From Flavobacteriales bacterium UBA979 (GTDB lineage Bacteria; Bacteroidota; Bacteroidia; Flavobacteriales_D; Sanyastnellaceae), in NCBI GenBank assembly GCA_002292325.1, contig DBBR01000016.1, forward strand, positions 1-16,449: DNA of 16,449 bases, in the 5' to 3' direction. This document shows positions 14,747 to 16,449 of the stretch, one piece after another. The translations under genes and the position numbers were made by a program. The notes beneath the pieces were generated by a model, which did not search any database, was not told the origin of the DNA, and worked only from the letters and a program-made list of their open reading frames with translations. Numbering within the stretch: position 1 is the stretch's first letter; every line of letters starts with the position of its first letter.

Positions 14747-15937
14747 ATGCAAAAGAAAATTCTGTTGCTCGGGTCGGGCGAATTGGGCAAGGAAGTGGTT
14801 ATCGCACTTCAGCGTTTGGGTCAGCAAGTGGTGGCGGTGGATTCCTATTCGGGGGCTCCAGCGATGCAAGTTGCCGACGATTTTGAAGTCATCAATATGC
14901 TCGACGGAGAGGCGCTTGATGCTGTTGTGGAGCGTCACTCCCCTGATATTATAGTGCCTGAAGTGGAGTCCATCCGAACGGAGCGGTTTTACGATTATGA
15001 GGCTCAAGGAATCCAGGTTGTTCCCTCGGCGCGTGCAGCGAACTTCACAATGAACCGCCGGGCAATCCGCGATCTCGCAGCACAAGAGTTGGGGTTGAAA
15101 ACAGCTCCGTACCGGTATGCAACATCCTACGATTCGCTCGCGGCTGGTGTGGAAGCGGTGGGAATGCCCTGTGTCGTCAAACCGCTGATGTCCAGTTCGG
15201 GAAAAGGACAATCTGTCATCCGGACTTCGGATGATATTTCAACGGCATGGGCTTATGCGCTCGAGGGTTCAAGGGGGGACTTGGCAGAGGTTATTGTCGA
15301 AGCTTTCATTGATTTTGATTACGAAATCACCTTGCTCACTTTAACCCAAGATTCTGGGAATACGTTGTTTTGTCCACCGATTGGGCACCGGCAGGAGCGA
15401 GGGGACTATCAGGAGAGTTGGCAACCGGCTGCCATGGAGTTTGATGCATTGCGCGAAGCGCAAGAAATGGCAGCAAGGGTCACAGATGCTTTGGGTGGTT
15501 CTGGAATTTGGGGTGTCGAGTTTTTCATTCAAATCCCAAAGGGTGATCAACCGGGAACGGTTTACTTCTCCGAATTGTCACCTCGTCCGCATGACACAGG
15601 CATGGTGACATTGGCGCATACCCAAAATTTTTCAGAGTTTGAATTGCATGCCCGAGCAGTGCTCGGACTGCCCGTTACGGAAATCAAACACATCCGAAAC
15701 GGTGCAAGTGCTGTGGTGCTTGCTCCAGCATCCGTCGCCTCGAAAACCGCTCCTGTGATCACCGGCTTGGCTGAAGCTGCACGATTCACTGATTCTGATT
15801 TCCGGGTATTCGGCAAACCAACGAGTCGTCCATATCGGCGCATGGCCGTGGGCCTTGCGCATGGCGGATTGGATGTGAGCACGGCATCATTGGTCGAGCG
15901 AGCTCAAGCGGTGGCCCGAGCGATTCAAGTGAGGTAA
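14747..15937 (+). CDS. purT: formate-dependent phosphoribosylglycinamide formyltransferase PurT
   Basis: 396 residues (E. coli PurT has 392). PurT makes formyl-glycinamide ribonucleotide from GAR, formate and ATP in purine synthesis, without folate. The ATP-grasp layout is complete: [28 protein letters not shown] at 7-34 and APAMQVAD at 37-44 in the N-terminal domain; [15 protein letters not shown] at 142-156 as the ATP loop; [11 protein letters not shown] near 189-199; and Mg ligands Glu258 (WGVEFF) and Glu276 in the PurT signature [14 protein letters not shown] (275-288). Compared with E. coli, the hairpin between the two Glu residues has about six extra residues (IPKGDQPG). The ATG at 14747 gives the normal N-terminus; there is no Shine-Dalgarno sequence at a proper distance. 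It diverges from the SulP gene and converges on the AtoE-like gene, 25 nt apart. No other purine gene is in the window. Confidence 0.96.
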   Translation: MQKKILLLGSGELGKEVVIALQRLGQQVVAVDSYSGAPAMQVADDFEVINMLDGEALDAVVERHSPDIIVPEVESIRTERFYDYEAQGIQVVPSARAANFTMNRRAIRDLAAQELGLKTAPYRYATSYDSLAAGVEAVGMPCVVKPLMSSSGKGQSVIRTSDDISTAWAYALEGSRGDLAEVIVEAFIDFDYEITLLTLTQDSGNTLFCPPIGHRQERGDYQESWQPAAMEFDALREAQEMAARVTDALGGSGIWGVEFFIQIPKGDQPGTVYFSELSPRPHDTGMVTLAHTQNFSEFELHARAVLGLPVTEIKHIRNGASAVVLAPASVASKTAPVITGLAEAARFTDSDFRVFGKPTSRPYRRMAVGLAHGGLDVSTASLVERAQAVARAIQVR

Positions 15938-15962
15938 ATGAGTTAAATGAGGTCAGGCGGGA

Positions 15963-16449
15963 TCACAAAGTCCAAATCACCATGCCGACGGCCATCGCCA
16001 CCCCGGCCACGATCATAAGGAGCAAGGTATAGGGTAAAATATCTCGGGCATTGAGACCGGTGATTCCAAGCAGAGGCAACGCCCAAAACGGCTGAAGCAT
16101 GTTGGTCAATTGATCACCAAATGCCATGGCCATGATGCCTTTGGAATAGTCCAGATCCAGCGCTTGACAGGCCTCGAGCACCAAAGGCCCTTGGACGGCC
16201 CATTGTCCGCCACCGCTGGGTACAAATACGTTCAGAATACCCGATGAGGTGAAGAGGGCGAGTGGTAACCATGCTCTTGAGGTCGCTCCAACTAGGCCTT
16301 CTGCAATCCATGGTCCAAGCCCTGTGCCTGTGACCATGCCCATGATTCCAAAATACAGCGGGAATTGTACCAAGATGCCAGAGGCGCCGCGGATGGCTTC
16401 ATCCAGTGCTTTTAGAAATTCCCTCACGGATCGGTGGGCGATGAGGGCA
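15963..16449 (-). CDS. AtoE-type short-chain fatty acid transporter, C-terminal part (5' truncated by window edge)
   Basis: 162 residues are visible; the frame stays open through the right edge, and the gene starts outside the window. The GTG at 16425-16427 is internal (Val), preceded in frame by ALIAHRS. The visible part is hydrophobic with several membrane helices and carries family features: ILVQFPLYFGIMGMVTGTGLG, NVFVPSGGGQWAVQGPLVLEACQALD, and FGDQLTNMLQPFWALPLLGITGL. These match the TIGR00366/AtoE (short-chain fatty acid transporter, about 440-460 residues) family, which imports acetoacetate or butyrate-size acids; E. coli AtoE works with AtoDAB. Whether catabolic genes sit upstream lies outside the window. 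The TGA at 15963 is 25 nt from the purT stop, in convergent orientation. Confidence 0.9.
   Translation of the reverse strand, partial: ALIAHRSVREFLKALDEAIRGASGILVQFPLYFGIMGMVTGTGLGPWIAEGLVGATSRAWLPLALFTSSGILNVFVPSGGGQWAVQGPLVLEACQALDLDYSKGIMAMAFGDQLTNMLQPFWALPLLGITGLNARDILPYTLLLMIVAGVAMAVGMVIWTL

Noticed and set aside
15935..15951. TAAATGAG repeated twice at the purT stop
   Set aside because: Two copies of 8 bases with a 9-nt period; likely chance, no function suggested.
1..16449. CRISPR arrays, insertion sequences, tRNA or rRNA genes
   Set aside because: No regularly spaced repeats, transposase-like protein, terminal inverted repeats or conserved RNA gene sequence seen on either strand.

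Overview
The window looks like chromosomal DNA of a Bacteroidota bacterium, most likely a free-living (perhaps marine) member of Flavobacteriales or a relative; genus cannot be told from the sequence. The evidence is the type IX secretion system (T9SS) vocabulary: a type A C-terminal sorting domain on the first gene, a type B (gliding-motility-associated, CHU_C) C-terminal domain on a 1,213-residue protein, a PorP/SprF-like barrel next to it, SprB-type repeats and the Asp/Cys-rich GCTDP..NYN..A..DDGSC repeat. There is little Shine-Dalgarno sequence ahead of starts, and a TAnnTTTG -7 box precedes one gene, both as expected for this phylum.

Layout. 2-679 (+): C-terminal part of a T9SS type A surface or secreted protein, cut by the window edge. 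1680-724 (-): two small membrane-anchored proteins, a TerB-like one and then a GyrI-like one, probably co-transcribed. 1815-4187 (+): penicillin-acylase-family N-terminal nucleophile hydrolase, divergent from the TerB gene; a perfect 8-bp-arm inverted repeat and a candidate promoter lie between them. 12981-4212 (-): seven genes with no intergenic base between them. 14643-13117 (-): SulP anion transporter with a STAS domain. 14747-15937 (+): PurT. 16449-15963 (-): C-terminal part of an AtoE-type short-chain fatty acid transporter, cut by the right edge. No stretch over 300 bases lacks a gene. I saw no tRNA, rRNA, CRISPR array or insertion sequence.

The striking part is the seven-gene operon. 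In transcription order it encodes: a lipoprotein with three R-x-P-[ST]-x-x-E modules; a second lipoprotein with one more such module; a Tat-exported DUF1501-type (alkaline-phosphatase-fold) protein; a lipoprotein with a cytochrome-c-like CX4CH site and a distal Met-Pro; a small Ig-like lipoprotein; a giant CUB plus repeat protein with a type B T9SS domain; and a PorP/SprF-like outer-membrane protein. Every junction overlaps (14-20 nt, 1 nt, 4 nt, 4 nt, 4 nt, 20 nt), which points to translational coupling and fixed stoichiometry. All four lipoproteins begin their mature form with C-[KR]-P-[ED]. I infer one cell-envelope machine in which lipid-anchored and T9SS-delivered parts work with a DUF1501 enzyme and a putative heme protein; its substrate is unknown. 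It resembles the DUF1501/DUF1549/DUF1553/cytochrome sets known from Planctomycetes and other Bacteroidota, but here it is joined to a T9SS cargo/PorP pair.

The flanking genes (SulP, PurT, AtoE-like, penicillin acylase) look like ordinary metabolic and transport genes with their own transcription units.
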